A stretch of DNA of 64,000 nt, taken from contig VCCP01000001.1 in the NCBI GenBank assembly GCA_005765155.1, positions 5,456,001-5,520,000 on the forward strand, in the 5' to 3' direction. Of the stretch, positions 43,767-55,128 are shown piece by piece. This DNA is from Zelopaecilomyces penicillatus. Lineage: Eukaryota; Ascomycota; Sordariomycetes; Hypocreales; Pseudodiploosporaceae. Each line of letters starts with the position of its first letter. Within the stretch, counting starts at the first letter, position 1. The position numbers and the translations under genes were made by a program. The notes beneath the pieces were generated by a model. That model was not told the origin of the DNA, searched no databases, and saw only the letters and a program-made list of their open reading frames with translations.

Positions 43767-45323
43767 ATGATAGCCCCAGCCGCACCCGCATTGACCAAGG
43801 TTCGCGGTTTCCACGGTACACCTGTTACTTCGGGCGACGAAGATTCTGATTACGGGGCATGTGACACACCTCGAGCATCAGGTCGCCGTGGCCGGCATCG
43901 CATTGACGATGTCATCAGTGCAAACTGCAGCCCGATCTTGCGGGCAAACCCCTCGCCCAGCATGTCAGGCATTGCCAAGTTAAGGCTGCAAATGGAACCG
44001 CTTAGCCTTGATGGGACTTCACGCTCAAGCTCGGCGACTCGTCTTGCTGTCCGTCCAGAAAATGGCTTGGGCATTCGTGGGGGCATGGGCAGCCGGTCAC
44101 ACAGTCGTGATGGGATGCTCAGTGATGCTCGCAGCGATGCGGGAAGTGAAAGCTCCGAGAATGGCTCTACGAGCTATGAGGTAAATCTTGAGCACGACTT
44201 TGTCAGTGAAAGCGTGCGCGAAAGAGGCGGCTACATCGAGCGCCCTGAAGGCGGTCTTAAACCTGGACGCAAGATGACTTCGGTGGATTTTGAGACTCTC
44301 CGCTGTCTCGGCAAGGGAACGTATGGCACGGTTCTTTTAGTCAAGCAACGCGCGACAGGCAAGCTCTACGCCCAAAAACAGTTTAAGAAAGCGTCTTTGG
44401 TCGTTCACAAGAAACTGATCGAGCAGACCAAGACCGAGCGACAGATATTGGAATCGGTTAACAGACACCCGTTTGTGGTAAAGCTATACTATGCCTTCCA
44501 AGACCAGGAGAAGCTTTACCTCATCCTGGAATATGGACAGGGGGGAGAGCTTTTTACTCATTTGAACACGGAGAAAATGTTCTCAGAGACAGTGGCTGCC
44601 TTTTACATGGCAGAGATGTTGTTGGCCATTTCTCATCTTCACGACAATCTGGGCGTCGTATATCGAGACCTCAAACCTGAAAACTGCCTTTTGGATGCAG
44701 ACGGTCATTTGCTCCTGACAGACTTTGGGCTATCCAAAGTGGCAGTTGACAAATCAGAGGGTTGCCATTCCATTCTGGGCACAGTGGAATATATGGCCCC
44801 AGAAGTCATATTGGGAAAGAAGTATGGCAAAGCTGTCGATTGGTGGTCGTTTGGTGCGCTCGCTTACGACTTGATGACGGGTAACCCCCCTTTTCGTGGA
44901 GGCAACCACGCCAAAATCCAGGACAACATAGTCAAGCAAAAGCTTATCCTGCCGTACTACCTCAGTCTCGATGCCAAGGACATACTGACCAGACTCCTGA
45001 GGAAGGACCCCGCCAAGAGACTTGGAAGCGTGATGCCCAAGGATTTGCAAACACTCAAGAAGCATAGATTTTTTCGAAAGATTGACTGGAAGAAGCTCGC
45101 AGCTCGGGAGGTGGAGCCCCCAATCCAACCCATGATAACTGACCCTGAACTGGCGGAGAATTTTGCACCAGAATTTACAGAGCTATCGTTGAGCCCTGTT
45201 GTGACTTCAAGGGAAATTTGGCCTGCCAGCGCACCCAAGGACGACGTATTTGGGGGCTTCAGTTTTGTTGCCTCGTCAAGCCTTCTGGAGGGACATATGT
45301 TTCCACTAGCAGGACGCGTGTAG
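43767..45323 (+). CDS. psk1: AGC protein kinase, Psk1/S6K-like
   Basis: Single exon, 518 residues from ATG 43767. Residues 1-170 are Ser/Arg-rich and disordered. The kinase domain is ~173-440: LGKGTYGTV glycine loop, AQKQFKK lysine, YRDLKPENCLLD near 298, TDFGLSK near 318, and GTVEYMAPE in the activation loop, where Ser in SILGT is the site for PDK1-type kinases. The AGC extension follows, with FAPEF and a hydrophobic motif FGGFSFVA near 493, the TORC1/TORC2-type site. The closest relatives I can name are fission-yeast Psk1 and animal S6K, not Sch9 (no C2 domain) or Ypk. Expected role: phosphorylation of ribosomal protein S6 downstream of TORC1. Family is certain; subfamily is probable. Confidence 0.9.
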   Translation: MIAPAAPALTKVRGFHGTPVTSGDEDSDYGACDTPRASGRRGRHRIDDVISANCSPILRANPSPSMSGIAKLRLQMEPLSLDGTSRSSSATRLAVRPENGLGIRGGMGSRSHSRDGMLSDARSDAGSESSENGSTSYEVNLEHDFVSESVRERGGYIERPEGGLKPGRKMTSVDFETLRCLGKGTYGTVLLVKQRATGKLYAQKQFKKASLVVHKKLIEQTKTERQILESVNRHPFVVKLYYAFQDQEKLYLILEYGQGGELFTHLNTEKMFSETVAAFYMAEMLLAISHLHDNLGVVYRDLKPENCLLDADGHLLLTDFGLSKVAVDKSEGCHSILGTVEYMAPEVILGKKYGKAVDWWSFGALAYDLMTGNPPFRGGNHAKIQDNIVKQKLILPYYLSLDAKDILTRLLRKDPAKRLGSVMPKDLQTLKKHRFFRKIDWKKLAAREVEPPIQPMITDPELAENFAPEFTELSLSPVVTSREIWPASAPKDDVFGGFSFVASSSLLEGHMFPLAGRV

Positions 45324-48100
45324 ATATGTCTGGTGAGCAGGCAAACATGTGCAGAGACCCTCGCGTATTGTCGGGGAAAGCTAATACCTGTGCGGTAAAT
45401 AATGGAAACATGAGAGGTATGTTCAAAAGAGTGCTCCGAGCACACATACAATGGGCTTTGGTAGCATGAAACTAGAGTAGAACGACCCTTCTTTAGAGAG
45501 TGGGAGCAGGTGATGAACAGTGATTTGGCGTGCATAGCAAAAGTTTCATAGACTTGCATGAATTCATAGATTAGTACCTACAAATTATGTTTTAGTTGGA
45601 CTAATTGAATGGTGTTGATACAAAACAGCTTTGGAGTGAGATGTGGTGGTCCGTCGACTCGTGATGTGGTGTTCAAACAGACCAGGACGTCACATTTGGG
45701 CACTCGTACCATATTAATTACGCGCTTAAAATAGCAATGGTGAACAATTGAATGCCTCTAACTATGCCTTGTACTGCGTAGTGGTGGGATTAATATCCCA
45801 GAGTGTGGAGACAACATGGTAATTAAGGCAGAAGATCTATTAATTGAATCCCCAGCACCTTAATCAACCATGTGGATGGCAGGTGGGTTTCATTTAGCGC
45901 TATCCGTTTTATGGAAACAGGCCCAGCCCAGTCATCGTATTCAAATCCCAAGTGCCGATGCCCGTGACCAACTCTATTATTACACACCAAGAACAAGGAT
46001 ACAGCAGTCTCTTGGAAACGAAGAAAAGCCTAGATAGGGAGGCGTACAGTAAGAGAAGTGATTGTTCAAAGCCCGCTGACGATGACCTGGCTGCTGCAAT
46101 CGATATTTCTTCCCAGGCCCGGTAAAAGTTGCGGGATGCTTACATATCTACACATCGCTTGTACTAATAATTGGCCATGAAGCTCGGCGGTCATCACCAT
46201 TACGCGGCCCCGTGGGATAAAGCCAAGAACAGCCACGGGCCATTCATACGGGACAATTCACAGCAAAAATCAACGAATCTCAGGAAGAATACTGATTAGA
46301 GGGGAATATACAACAGGCCAACTGGCAGTGTTAGTGGTGGCGCAGCAGGAATGCAGCAACATATACTATCTCAACTAACTAATAATTACCCGTCTACTAT
46401 AAATAGACGGCATGCTAGTCATCAGCCAGTCGGCTTGCCAGCCAGCAGTAGTGCGTGTTGTGTGGCTTCTCATGAAACTTTGTCGATATCCTCATGTTTG
46501 GGGATGGGCTTGGTCGGTTAACTAAAAATTGCTGCCTAGGTAATTCGACTCTGAGCAAAGATTTGTCTATTCCAAAGCGTGGCGGCCAATGGGATGTAGA
46601 TTAATGGTCAACTTGTTTGGGATCAAACAACAAACCGTGTCACCAGCCGCTGCCCAGAAAAAGGCTTGGGCCGTTCGGGCGTCACGCTCTGAGTCTCGAG
46701 TTTAGCTGCTTGCACTGATGAAGGCGGTTGCTTTCTCGTGTTTTCTTGTACAAACGGATTGATCTGAAGCCCTTTGTTCCGTTGCTTACAGGTATGTGAG
46801 CGAAGGTGTAGGTGGTGTTGCTTGTTTGAAGCCAAACCGTCCGCGCTGACAGGCAAGGTTGGTCCGTGTGGTGATACACCGTTGAAGCTTCTCCCCGAGC
46901 CGGAGGGATGGATCTGTCCGGCGGGAGATTGTGCCTGCCTCTTATCATCACCTGTTATAGCAGCGTCAGCAAGCCGGCCTTCGGACCACATCTGTTGACC
47001 GGGAAGTCACAGAAAATGAAGCTGGGGATGCACAAAGGAAATCCTTTTGCAGTGGCCTTGCGCCCTGTCGTACTCGTAATGGGAGCTCGAGCGTGCATCT
47101 GTTGCTGCATGGCTCGTTGAATTAGGTTTGCCATTTTCCATTCGTCGTCGTCATCGTGAGGCATAGAGGTGCCCATCTCACACCACGCCGCGCCACACAC
47201 ACACACACACACACACACACAAAGTATTACTGCACCTCTCCCTTTGCCATGCGCAGGCGGATTGCAATTTGCTGCGTCCTGACTGGGCTGCTGTCGCTGT
47301 GCTTCTCTGATGTTTACTCCGTACTGCACATGGGGATAATGCTGCAGGCAAATGGACTGGCCTAGCCCCAGACAGAATCCTAGTCAGAAATCTAGCCCAC
47401 ACAGGCTCAGATAGGTTTCGGATCCAGCGCCTTCCGATAGCCCCAAGCCCGTCAAACCCTGGACTTGGCCAATCACGACGCGTGTAATTCAGAGCTGTCC
47501 GTGCCAAGCTCATCTGCCTTTGCGCCTGGGATACTGGGTCGTTTCTCGGCCCCTGTGTTCGACTTGGCGATCATGGATCTAAGGCCCAGCAGTGTTCGGT
47601 GTTGAGTGGTGATGACGACGTCTCGCCCTCCGGGCTGATGGGCAGTGGGCACCCAAGCAGCACCTTCTTCTCTCTGGGCGGCAGCGGCAGATCCAAAGCG
47701 CCTTCCAGATATCCATCCAGCCATCATCCATTCGTTAGATGTCAACCCAGGTTAGAAGCTGGATACTTGCCAAAAAGTCAATTACCACACCCAGGTCTCC
47801 CACACACCCACGCTCGAAGGCGCAGTCGTACAGCTAAGAACCTGACAAGCCTTAAGACCTCGCTCCTCCCTCTTGTGGACGGCATTGTCTGCTTCCGGCA
47901 CTTCTCACCCGAATACGCAGTGCATGTGTAGTCCCTGATATTAAATACACCACACCACACCATCTCGCCTCACATCTCCAAACACTTACACTGGATCTGG
48001 CTTATATTGTTGTGTTCCCCTACATGACATTCGGGTCACCGTCTTCTCAATTGCATTCTAATCGCCTTCTACCACAAACATCTTGAGCTTCCCCCCCATA
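45324..48100. other. Intergenic, no gene supported, CA repeat
   Basis: 2.8 kb between two plus-strand genes. Short frames occur on both strands without family motifs. It contains a CA microsatellite at 47194-47221 and the motif TACTCCGTA at 47315-47323. The last 150 bp are a C-rich leader before 48101. Confidence 0.55.
47194..47221. repeat. (CA)14 microsatellite
   Basis: An uninterrupted CA dinucleotide run of 14 units in intergenic sequence. Confidence 0.95.
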
Positions 48101-49599
48101 ATGAAGTTCACGAACAATGCGGCCTTGCTGGCTGCGACGGCCCTCTGTGAGTTTGCCCCCTTCCTCTACCAAATACTTGTTTCAAACCTTGAGTGATCGA
48201 TATGCCTTCTGTATCTTAACTAACACGAATGCCTATTTCTCTCCACCAGACGCCGGTGAAGCCTCAGCTGCAGCCGCCTCGTACTGCATCCCTGGCAACG
48301 ATGACGTCTGTTTTCAATGGGGTGTGCCGGAAGCTGCTGCCAAGTCTGGCTCCGGAAATGTTTACTTCCAGATGCGCGCCCCAACCAGCGTTCAGTGGCT
48401 TGGCCTCGGAATAGGCAAACGCATGGCCGATGCTGAGATGTTCATCATGTATCAAAACGGCAACGGAAATGTCACGCTGAGCCCTAGAGGCAGCGCAAAC
48501 CACGCCCAACCCAGGTACAAGGAACGGAGCGGCGTGCAACTCCTGGCGGGCTCTGGAGTCGTTGACGGCAACATGGTGGCGAATATCAAATGCAACGACT
48601 GTTCCAAACTCGACCTCGACGGTTCCGGGGCCTGGTTAGCGGCCTGGAAATCAGGAGACTCCCTGGACTCAACAAGCATGTCGGCATCTATTACCTACCA
48701 CGACGGCCACAGCCAGTTCAACGTAAACTTGGGTTCGGCATCCATTACCTCAGACTCAAATCCCTTTGTAGGATCCAGCGATGATGGAGGCAGCAAAGGA
48801 GGCGACGGCGGTAACGACGGCGGGAACAGCGGTGGCAACAATGGTGGCGGGAGCAATAACGGCGACGGGAACTCTGGCGGGGGAAGTAACAACGGTGGCG
48901 GCAACTCTGGCAACTCTGGCAATGGCGACAGTGGTAACAACAACGGTGGCTCTGGTGGCGCCGTCACTGGAACCACGGGCAGCAGCAAGATGGATATGCT
49001 CACCTCCGCCCACGGCATCGTCATGTCGGTTGTTTTCGTTGTCATGTATCCCATTGGGGCTATGCTGATGCCTTTGTTGGGAAAGTGGTACCTCCACTCC
49101 ACCTGGCAGTTCCTAGGTTTTCTTGGTATGTGGGCCGGATTCGGTCTTGGATATTATGTTGCCCATCGTGATAACATTGTGAGTATATCCCAACAACCTC
49201 TACCCACTTCAGATAATTCGTTGCGGGCAGTATGCTGACATGGCCTCTTCCCCTCAGTTCTTCGACCAGGCCCACACACGTCTTGGAATCTTTGTCGTCG
49301 CCTTGCTTGCCTTGCAGCCCATCTTCGGTATCATCCACCACATCAATTACCGCAAGACGCAGACCCGTGGAATTTTCAGTCACATCCACATCTGGTACGG
49401 CCGCCTTCTCATGGTCCTGGGCATCATCAACGGCGGCCTCGGTCTTAAGCTTGCCAGAGCTTCCCGTCGCTTCACTATCGCCTACTCTGTCATCGCCGCC
49501 ATCATAGGATTGCTTTGGCTGGGTGCCAGTGCGTTCGGTATCGCCAAGTCCAAGAAGAGCAGCCCCAAGGTGAAATCTCCCACCATGTCTCACGAGTAA
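48101..49599 (+). CDS. DOMON-cytochrome b561 membrane protein (CDH-like cytochrome domain)
   Basis: Three exons, 48101-48146, 48250-49178 and 49258-49599, encode 438 residues; introns of 103 and 79 nt have GTGAGT/ACCAG and GTGAGT/CTCAG ends. Residues 1-~22 form a signal peptide (NNAALLAATALYAGEASA, the first intron splits it). Residues ~27-205 are a DOMON/cellobiose-dehydrogenase-like cytochrome domain with YFQMRAPTSVQWLGLGIG (Met is a likely heme ligand). A Gly/Asn/Ser-rich linker follows (~222-280). The rest is a cytochrome b561 ferric reductase domain: about five helices with His residues in AHGIVMS, WYLHSTWQF, FFDQAHTRLG and IHIWYGR that can bind two hemes. Such proteins move electrons across the plasma membrane to extracellular acceptors such as iron. 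The substrate is not known. Confidence 0.93.
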
Positions 49600-50246
49600 A
49601 AGGGGGGGTATGAGGAAGCAGTATATGAGATTTCACGAATACCCGGGAAGTTGGTTATGGAAGGCGTTACTCTGCTTTAATGTGTTATTTCTTGTTTATT
49701 CATGTTGCAAAACAGGCCAAACAGCATGTAAGAGTCTGGATAAAACATTTGAGTCTCATATGTTTCTACCAAGTAGCAAATAACGACCAGAGGTAGATGA
49801 TTCGGTAATTAAATCACAGTGGTGTATTTTCTGCTTTGTTAAGAACCCATTTTGAAAATTTTAAGAAATTATGCAAGAAGCCGAAGTAGGGACACTCTAC
49901 TAAATCATGCCAACTCATTAATTTCAGCGCTGACGCATCAGAACGTTGGTTTTGCCTGCCTTTGTTCAAGATTGATATAGCTAGGATTAGGGACTGTATT
50001 TGTCTGACTAATTATCACAGCTAGTAGGTTAAGGATATTGGTGACTTCCAGTCACGTGGCCTCGGCTTGGATGCTGCTTCAGACTGAAGCCTGAGGCAGC
50101 AACGGCGCCCCGGAGATGGTAACGCTCTAGCCCGGGTAGTGAGAGAGAGAGCAGACGACATCACGATTTTCACAAATACCCTCAGTCTATTCTCCCCCAT
50201 ACCGCCGGCTCCCACCCAATTGAGCAACCGCCCAGCTATTTCGAAA
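49600..50246. other. Spacer between the b561 gene and ATP14, no gene seen
   Basis: 647 bp, the 3' flank of the cytochrome gene and the promoter of the ATP synthase gene. No supported frame. Confidence 0.6.
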
Positions 50247-51080
50247 ATGCTCAGCCAACTGTCCAGGGCTTCGGTAAGCCTCTCTACGCTTTTCCCCTAA
50301 GCCCCCCCTCTCTAAGGGCTACAACTGGACGACCCAAAGTCTCTTCTCTTTGCTAACCACCCGCTCGGCAATAGCGCGCCCGCTCCGTCGTTGCGGTTGC
50401 TGCTCGCACCACCAGAGGAAATGCCGTCCAGATGAGAGGCTTCATTGCCCCCACCGTTTCCCGGAGAGGTATGAAACACTATCTTGCGCTGGCCTATTTG
50501 TTTTTAGTTTCCCCCTCTTGCTTTTCGACTGCCTGGGTTTGGCCGGAAGCGAGTCACGGAGCAGAAGGATTGCAGGCGAGGTTGTCATCATCATGAGCTT
50601 CCTTAATGTCAATTCCCAATCTCTCTGCTCTACGAGTCCTTTCTTGGCATTCGGCACAACAGTCATTGTTCCATCGACCAAATATCTGCAAAACTTGCCA
50701 CCTGGACCATAGTCAACCCTCTTCAATTCATCTCGAGAGCTATTTTCCGCCATCCAATGACGCATCATCCAGTGCTAACAAGACTTATTTTTCCCTCGCC
50801 ATTAGCCGATTTCGTCCAGGAGCTCTATCTCAAGGAGCTTAAGGCCTACAAGACCCCCGCCGTCAAGGAGTCCGACGCCGACGGCCAGGTTCAGATCTTC
50901 AACGCCCCCAAGACCCCCGCATCCCCCGAAGAGGCCGACCTCGCCGGCAGCCTGAAGGCATACGAGACCATGGCCGTCGAGATTGAGGGCCAGGACGTGG
51001 CTGCGCAGAGCGGTAGCGGTGCTGCCGCCTTGCCTGACTGGCTTGAGACTGAGGACGTGGAGGACCCCAAGGCTCACTAA
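50247..51080 (+). CDS. atp14: Mitochondrial ATP synthase subunit h (Atp14)
   Basis: Three exons, 50247-50273, 50375-50468 and 50806-51080, give 131 residues. Introns are 101 nt and 337 nt (the longest in the window), with GTAAGC/ATAG and GTATGA/TTAG ends. The N terminus MLSQLSRASRARSVVAVAARTT is Arg/Ala/Ser-rich without acidic residues, a mitochondrial presequence. The mature part begins ADFVQELYLKELKAYKTP and continues QIFNAPKTPASPEEADLAGS-like sequence, which is the subunit h signature, and ends in an acidic tail EDVEDPKAH. The protein is part of the peripheral stalk of the F1Fo ATP synthase at the inner membrane. The mature start after a conserved R-A junction falls at the exon 3 border. 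Confidence 0.93.
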
Positions 51081-52336
51081 ATTGGTCTTGAACCTTTGCA
51101 GTGAATGTTCTTTCGTTATTGCGCGGGGGAGGTGATAGGGAGAACTGCTGGCCAGGTAGCGCCATTGTTTCTGCCTTTCATCGAGAGAGAAGAGGAGAGA
51201 GAGAGAAAGAAAGAGATTTTTCGGTGGAGGCGATTAGAAGATGGCCGTTGATACTTTCCACTGGGTCAGACAAAACTGGCCAGAAGCAGGGACGGCCGAC
51301 GGATGCCACTAATCATCCCGTTGTACATTTTCCTCAAACAGCCTCGATTGGGTGTAGAACTTCAATTGCGAATGCGAATATTGAATGTAAGAAAGAAAAC
51401 TTGAAAGCAACCATGCTGCGTCAGTCGGCCTCCGTCATCGTTGTTCTTGTTTGGGTCCTTCTGTCAGTTGGTAGGTAACTCTCTGGCTCTATTTGATGGA
51501 GAGCGCGTGACTATCTTGAGCTTTCTCCCACCATGTTCTTCCAACACTACGCTCGCTTCCAAACATAAAGCCTATATTCCAATAATTTCTAATAATAAGG
51601 CTTCATTCCAATATGTGGATTAGATTAATCCGCGCGTGTGTGTCTTGGTACTGCCGATTCTTCATCTATTGCCACCAGCCTATCTATCACTTTGGCCTTG
51701 TGTTGAGGGTTCCGTAATGCACCATTCTGTGGATGTGTATAGTATATCCGTGATTTTCCCCCATCATGGTCCGGATTAAACTAGCCAGGTGAAGCAGGTA
51801 TTGCTTTCGCATGAAAACATATCATTTTGTATATACAAGAAATATCACATCATAATAAACACACGCACACAATCATTATAGATCAAACCGCACCTGGTAG
51901 GAACAGTCAATTTGAATGTGATGTGACCAAATAGCACGCGGCTTTTCAAATCATGAACAAAGGCAACTTTTATTGTTTTGGCCCAATATCTCAACTCATT
52001 CTTTTCCATTCGGAAGTTGCACCAGATCCATCAGCTAGGGGTAGGCATTCTGGGGCTGAGGACCAATTCCAACGCCTCGTCTCCCGTCTGAACCAGAACG
52101 CCTAAAACTCTCATGCTCTGTAGCCATGGAACGATGCAATGCAAAAACCAACCGACCCCTATGCAGTGATGCAATAATTAACCATTCATGCCAGCGTCGT
52201 AAAGGTGGTTGTGTAATATTACTTTTCGGGTATGAAATAGGGTCCCTGTCATCATCATGGAAAAAGAAACATAACAAAACAAAGTAAAAGCTAAATGTGC
52301 AAACGGGATAATAGCCGTGCCTTGCCAGATGCCGGT
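51081..52336. other. Convergent 3' flanks, no gene seen
   Basis: 1.26 kb between the ATP14 stop (+) and the Sch9 stop (-). A GA-rich tract (GAGAGAGAAAGAAAGA) lies at about 51196-51215. The part 51720-52010 is AT-rich. Confidence 0.6.
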
Positions 52337-55128
52337 TTATACGTCAAAATCTGAGCCTCCAACCATTTGTTCGTCATGTCCTGAGGATTTGACAATACCA
52401 CTCATCCGGTTTGCTTTTCGGGGATCAATATCGTCCAAATTATCCCAGTCATCGTCGTCGCCGTCGCCATTTTGATGGGCATCATCCATATCCTCATCAT
52501 CCATTCTGACCCGATCTCTAAAGTTATCCTCCAGCGCACTCTCGTCCACATATGTGAAGCCTTGAAAGTTAGCTTGCACAGAGGGTGACAAAGGTGTGGA
52601 TGCTGCGTAACCTCTGGCCAAAGCGGCCGCACGCTCATTCAGCGACCCGTTTTGGTCCAGGGCAGTGGTAAACTCAGGGTCAAAGTACGAAACGTCAGTC
52701 TCTGACTTCAACTTCGGCTTGAAGGGTGGTGCAATGAGCTTCTTGGTAAGAAGGGTCCAGTCAATGTCGTTGAAAAAGGCATGGCGTTTCAGCTCCTCTG
52801 CGTCATCCGTAGCACCAAGTCTATGTTTGGGATTCCTGTTAAGCAACCCCTTGACGAAATTCCGACCTTCCTGCGAAAGGGTGTCGCGGGGGAAACGGAC
52901 TTTGCCAAATGCAATGTTTTTGTACATCTGTTGCGTATCTTCCGCATAGAAGGGACTCCAGCCACAGCACATCTCAAAAACCAAGACACCTAGCGACCAA
53001 AAATCCACCATCTTTGTGTATCCTGACTCATCTAGCAGGACCTCTGGAGCGAGATATTCAGTGGTTCCGCAAAAGGTGTTGGTGGTATCGTTCTTAGTGA
53101 GGTTTGCCTTGGACAAGCCGAAGTCACATAGGGCGATGTGGCCGTTGGCATCCAGAAGAATGTTCTCTGGCTTGAGATCTCGATAGACAATATCATTGTT
53201 GTGAAGGTGTTGGATGGCCAAAATCAATTCGGCAATGTAGAACTTGGCGCGTCTTTCATCAAATCGACCTTCCTTTTGCAAATGCCAAAAGAGCTCGCCG
53301 CCAGACATGTAATCGGTAACCAAATAAAGCTCGGAGGGTGTCTGGAAGGAGAATTTGAGCCCGACAATAAACGGCGAGTCAGAAGTGGCTGTTCGAACAA
53401 GAATGTTTCGCTCCCCGACAGTATGTGCTACCTCTTTCTTCTGCACAATAACCTTTTTTTGCAACACCTTCATGGCGTAGATGCGTCTCGTGTCGCGCTT
53501 TCGTACTTGATACACTTGGCCAAAAGTACCCTTGCCAATTAGCTTGAGAATCTCGAAGTCACGGGGACCATAGTGCTTTGTCTCCGTCCTCTGGTATACA
53601 GCCTCTACATATACTTCACCGGTCGGCGCATTTTCAGCTGTCGTGTTGGCGTGACCCTGCAGCGGAAACCATCCCTTCACAGGATGGTCCCTATCTTTGG
53701 TAACTTCAAAGTTCACATGTCCCAAGAACTCTTCTCCATTGGCGGTATGGTCGTACACAGACACATCAACCAGCATGTTTGAAGTGACAACGTCGCTGCT
53801 TAGTGTTAGCCTAATCTCTTGACAAGAGGGAGTAGCTATGGGTAAAGAAATGCCTACAAGATTGCCTGAGCATCCCACTTTGGGTTTGAATAAATGGCTT
53901 TGGATGTCCGGTTTCGAAAGGTAGAATAATCGGTGATGCTGGTGTTGCTGCTCTGACGGCTCCGCATAGGGATCGCCATGGGTGGCCGACCAGAATCGCT
54001 GCTTTGACGCTGTATTGCGACCCCCCCCATAGCGATCGGGGTAGAGGACAGGTGTTCATCCTCCTCAGAAGGCCGAGGACCGCTAGATATGAGTTCGCTT
54101 CTTTGGAAAACCGCGACGACATACGGGTCCCGGCTCTTCCGCAAGCCCCTCGCTTCCGTTATCTTGATACTCAACTTGCCCTTTGGCACTGGTGCTTGAG
54201 CGCCAGAGCTCCGCGGAGTCTGCGTGCCACTTGTCTCGGCGCCATCGTTGCTGCTTCTGCCGGGCGTCTCTCTCCCGTCCACGTTTGGGTGGGCAGTAGA
54301 GAGCGCTCTAGTAGGGGTTGGAGGGCCGCTCTTGAAGATGGCACCACGAGTTAGCTCCACGAGTCCTTCAAGTGAAAACCACCTGCTGGGGGCCGCAGGC
54401 CTAGCAGAGCCAGATGTGACAGGGAGGGATTGTGATGAGGTCTGAAGGGATTCCTGGGCTGTGAGCGGGCAAGCGCCTTGTGCAGTACTCGCTCCGGCCG
54501 GCTGGGATGGAACAGACAATGGAGTTGAAGCAATGCTGACTTGTGATGTGCCAGATATTTTGGAATTGGTTGGGCAGCGAAGGGAAGCTTCTGATGCAAA
54601 GGTTCCCTTTTTTTCAGATGAAGAGCTCAAGTCTGGGATGGGGGACCCTGCAGAAGATGATGTTTGTGAGGTAGGAGGTGTTGGATAGGAATGTGAAGCT
54701 TGGAGTTTTTCTGTTTGTGTGACGGTGGGGCAATTAGACATATCTTGAGAGGGCAGGTGATGTGGGTGGTGATTTTGCTTCATGTTGGGCTGAGTCAAAG
54801 TGCAAGGCAGAGAACTCTCGGCGGGATGGTGATGTGATGATAACGTCGCAGACGACGTGTGTTGAATTTGATCTTGTAGCTGCTTGTCTTCCAAGCATTC
54901 ACCCAAGGGTTCAACGCTCTCGGGATGTGGCATAATGGAGGGGTGCATCTGGCTTGCAGAAGAGTCTTCACCAACCTGGCCGAAGTAGCTCATAATTCCG
55001 GGTAGACGTTTATCGTGCAAGTCGGGTTGGGGGGTAGCTACACCAGATCGAGGTGTCTCGAAACCAAGTTGGTCCACATTGTCGTCTTCAGCTCCGACGG
55101 TCCTGGCGGGTTTGTCAACACCATGCAT
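52337..55128 (-). CDS. sch9: AGC kinase Sch9 with C2 domain
   Basis: Two exons, 55128-53858 and 53795-52337, encode 909 residues. The 62-nt intron has a GTAGGC donor, a GCTAAC branch motif and a CAG acceptor; the acceptor at 53796-53797 was chosen because it alone joins PKWDAQAI to FDVVTSNMLVDVSVYDH, the family sequence. Residues 1-310 are Ser/Pro/Gln-rich; ~314-480 is a C2 domain (GKLSIKITEARGLRKSRDPY); the kinase is ~504-770 with IGKGTFGQV, YRDLKPEN, CDFGLSK and the T-loop TFCGTTEYLAPE near 667. The C-terminal part has a hydrophobic motif FQGFTYV near 837 and a TORC1-type tail. Sch9 is the fungal counterpart of S6K/Akt and sits on the vacuole under TORC1 to control growth and stress responses. 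It converges with ATP14. Confidence 0.96.

Noticed and set aside
46623..46991. 122-codon minus-strand frame near the CA repeat
   Set aside because: No family motif and no splice partner; likely chance.
48695..49102. 135-codon minus-strand Pro/Leu-rich frame
   Set aside because: It is antisense to the Gly/Asn-rich linker of the b561 protein and arises from its repeats.
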